Of a stretch of 39,372 bases of DNA, positions 38,425 through 39,372 are shown piece after piece (positions within the stretch are counted from its first letter, which is position 1; every line of letters begins with the position of its first letter). The position numbers were made by a program, and so were the translations under genes. Origin of the DNA: Thermodesulfobacteriota bacterium (lineage in GTDB: Bacteria; Desulfobacterota; Dissulfuribacteria; Dissulfuribacterales; QOAL01); NCBI GenBank assembly GCA_013154175.1, contig JAADCZ010000162.1, forward strand, positions 1-39,372. Direction: 5' to 3'. The notes under the pieces were generated by a model. The model was not told the DNA's origin. It was given only the letters and a program-made list of their open reading frames with translations, and did no database searches.

Positions 38425-38513
38425 CTTGGAAGTCCCTGAAAGCTAGAAGTGAATAAGTAAAAGACAGTGTATTAAACTCGGCCGATTTTTAAAGCGGATT
38501 TTTGGGAAAAGTG

Positions 38514-38589
38514 AAGGTCCAAGAAAGCCTTCAGTAAAAGTCCATGATATCAATGGGATATCAATGGGCCGAAGACCTTCCTGGACCTT
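38514..38589 (-). other. Long intergenic hairpin with tandem repeat in its loop
   Basis: Arms 38514-38534 and 38569-38589; on the minus strand 17 Watson-Crick plus 4 G.U pairs. Confidence 0.6.
38546..38567. repeat. 11-bp perfect tandem duplication GATATCAATGG x2
   Basis: GATATCAATGGGATATCAATGG read directly. Confidence 0.9.
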
Positions 38590-38700
38590 TAGCCCCCCTA
38601 TGAGCCCCTTTGTGAGACTGAATCGAGGATTTGGCTCCAAAAGTGTGTAAGGGGTTTCTTAACGCCTTGTTTTTTTGACGTAAATTAAGGAATCGACCCC

Positions 38701-39372
38701 TTAGGATATGCTAGATGCTACCACCTCTGCCGCCTTGGCAAATTGTTCCCTTTGCATATCCTGGTCAGAGGTCTCCTCCACATGGGGCAGTATCTTAAAC
38801 CCCCTGTCTTTCATGGCACCAATCAAATCACTGTATTGATCTTCCTCACCCTTTACCATGTTAAGCAGGAAGAATTTTTCAGCGTAATCCTCCCTTGGAA
38901 GCTGTTGCACCCTGTCCAGGGTTTGCCTGTCCTTGAGGCTCAGGACGACCACTACCATCTCTGCATCATCCAGCAGCCTGGCAGCAGTCTCCCCAAGACC
39001 ATAGGTTTCGGACAGAAGGGTGTCAGATGCCTGCTCTGCCTCCTTTTTAATTTTTTCCACCATCAAGGGCCCGCCCTGTGCCCCTGGGAACAGTTTTCCA
39101 TAAAAGAGCCTCTGGCCGTTGCTCTCGATCCTGAGGAGTTCTCCAACCTGCATGTTGAGCATCTGGAGGGCCTTTTGTGGACAATGGGCAGCACAAATTC
39201 CGCAACCTTCGCAGTCAAAGGGGTCTATCCACAAATCCTCCTTGCTGATTGCTCCAAAGGGGCATTTTTTTGCGCAAAGCCCGCAGTTGGCACACACCAT
39301 ATAGTTGCGAAAGGGGGCCAGTATGTTGAAGGGCTCCTTTTGGGGCTCATTTTCCCCAAAGTAGTCCTTCAA
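38701..39372 (-). CDS. MinD/Mrp-like P-loop ATPase with inserted 2x[4Fe-4S] ferredoxin domain, C-terminal part, truncated by window edge
   Basis: CANCGLCAKKCPFGAI and CEGCGICAAHCPQKAL, then LFYGKLFPGAQGGPLMVEKIKKEAE; reading frame runs to the window edge. Confidence 0.75.
   Translation of the reverse strand: MKDYFGENEPQKEPFNILAPFRNYMVCANCGLCAKKCPFGAISKEDLWIDPFDCEGCGICAAHCPQKALQMLNMQVGELLRIESNGQRLFYGKLFPGAQGGPLMVEKIKKEAEQASDTLLSETYGLGETAARLLDDAEMVVVVLSLKDRQTLDRVQQLPREDYAEKFFLLNMVKGEEDQYSDLIGAMKDRGFKILPHVEETSDQDMQREQFAKAAEVVASSIS

Noticed and set aside
38443-38640. 65-aa minus-strand ORF covering the intergenic hairpin
   Set aside because: No SD or domain; the repeat/stem structure explains the region better.

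Overview
Bacterial chromosomal window that reads like core genome of a Desulfobacterota/deltaproteobacterial-type lineage (inferred from gene content and order only). Housekeeping blocks: glmS 3' end and a UDP-glucuronate epimerase; tRNA-Pro(GGG); purQ and tatC; a fatty-acid synthesis run (DUF177-rpmF-plsX-fabH-[acyl-CoA dehydrogenase-etfB-ferredoxin/etfA]-fabG-acpP-fabF) followed by rpiB-glyA-dCMP deaminase-LOG family; the minus-strand ffh-rpsP-khpA-rimM-trmD-SPOUT methyltransferase-rplS-rnhB-yraN run; EF-G-like, mogA-like and ychF. Accessory or less ordinary parts: (i) a PEP-CTERM protein plus a secreted PKD/beta-propeller-like protein, preceded by a membrane LuxR-type regulator and two AAACC-N4/5-GGTTT dyads; (ii) a tight four-gene minus-strand run: Cys-rich PAS histidine kinase, nucleoside-phosphorylase/GT2 fusion, ParB-like protein, SPL-like radical SAM enzyme; (iii) an isolated 367-aa protein of unknown function with an ~80-aa gapless internal duplication; (iv) several intergenic structured elements, notably a 21-position hairpin at 38514-38589 whose non-Watson-Crick positions are all G.U on the minus strand, and a serial-hairpin ncRNA candidate at 2758-2869. 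No CRISPR array, transposase, integrase or rRNA was seen. Everything was read by eye; no searches or folding programs were run.
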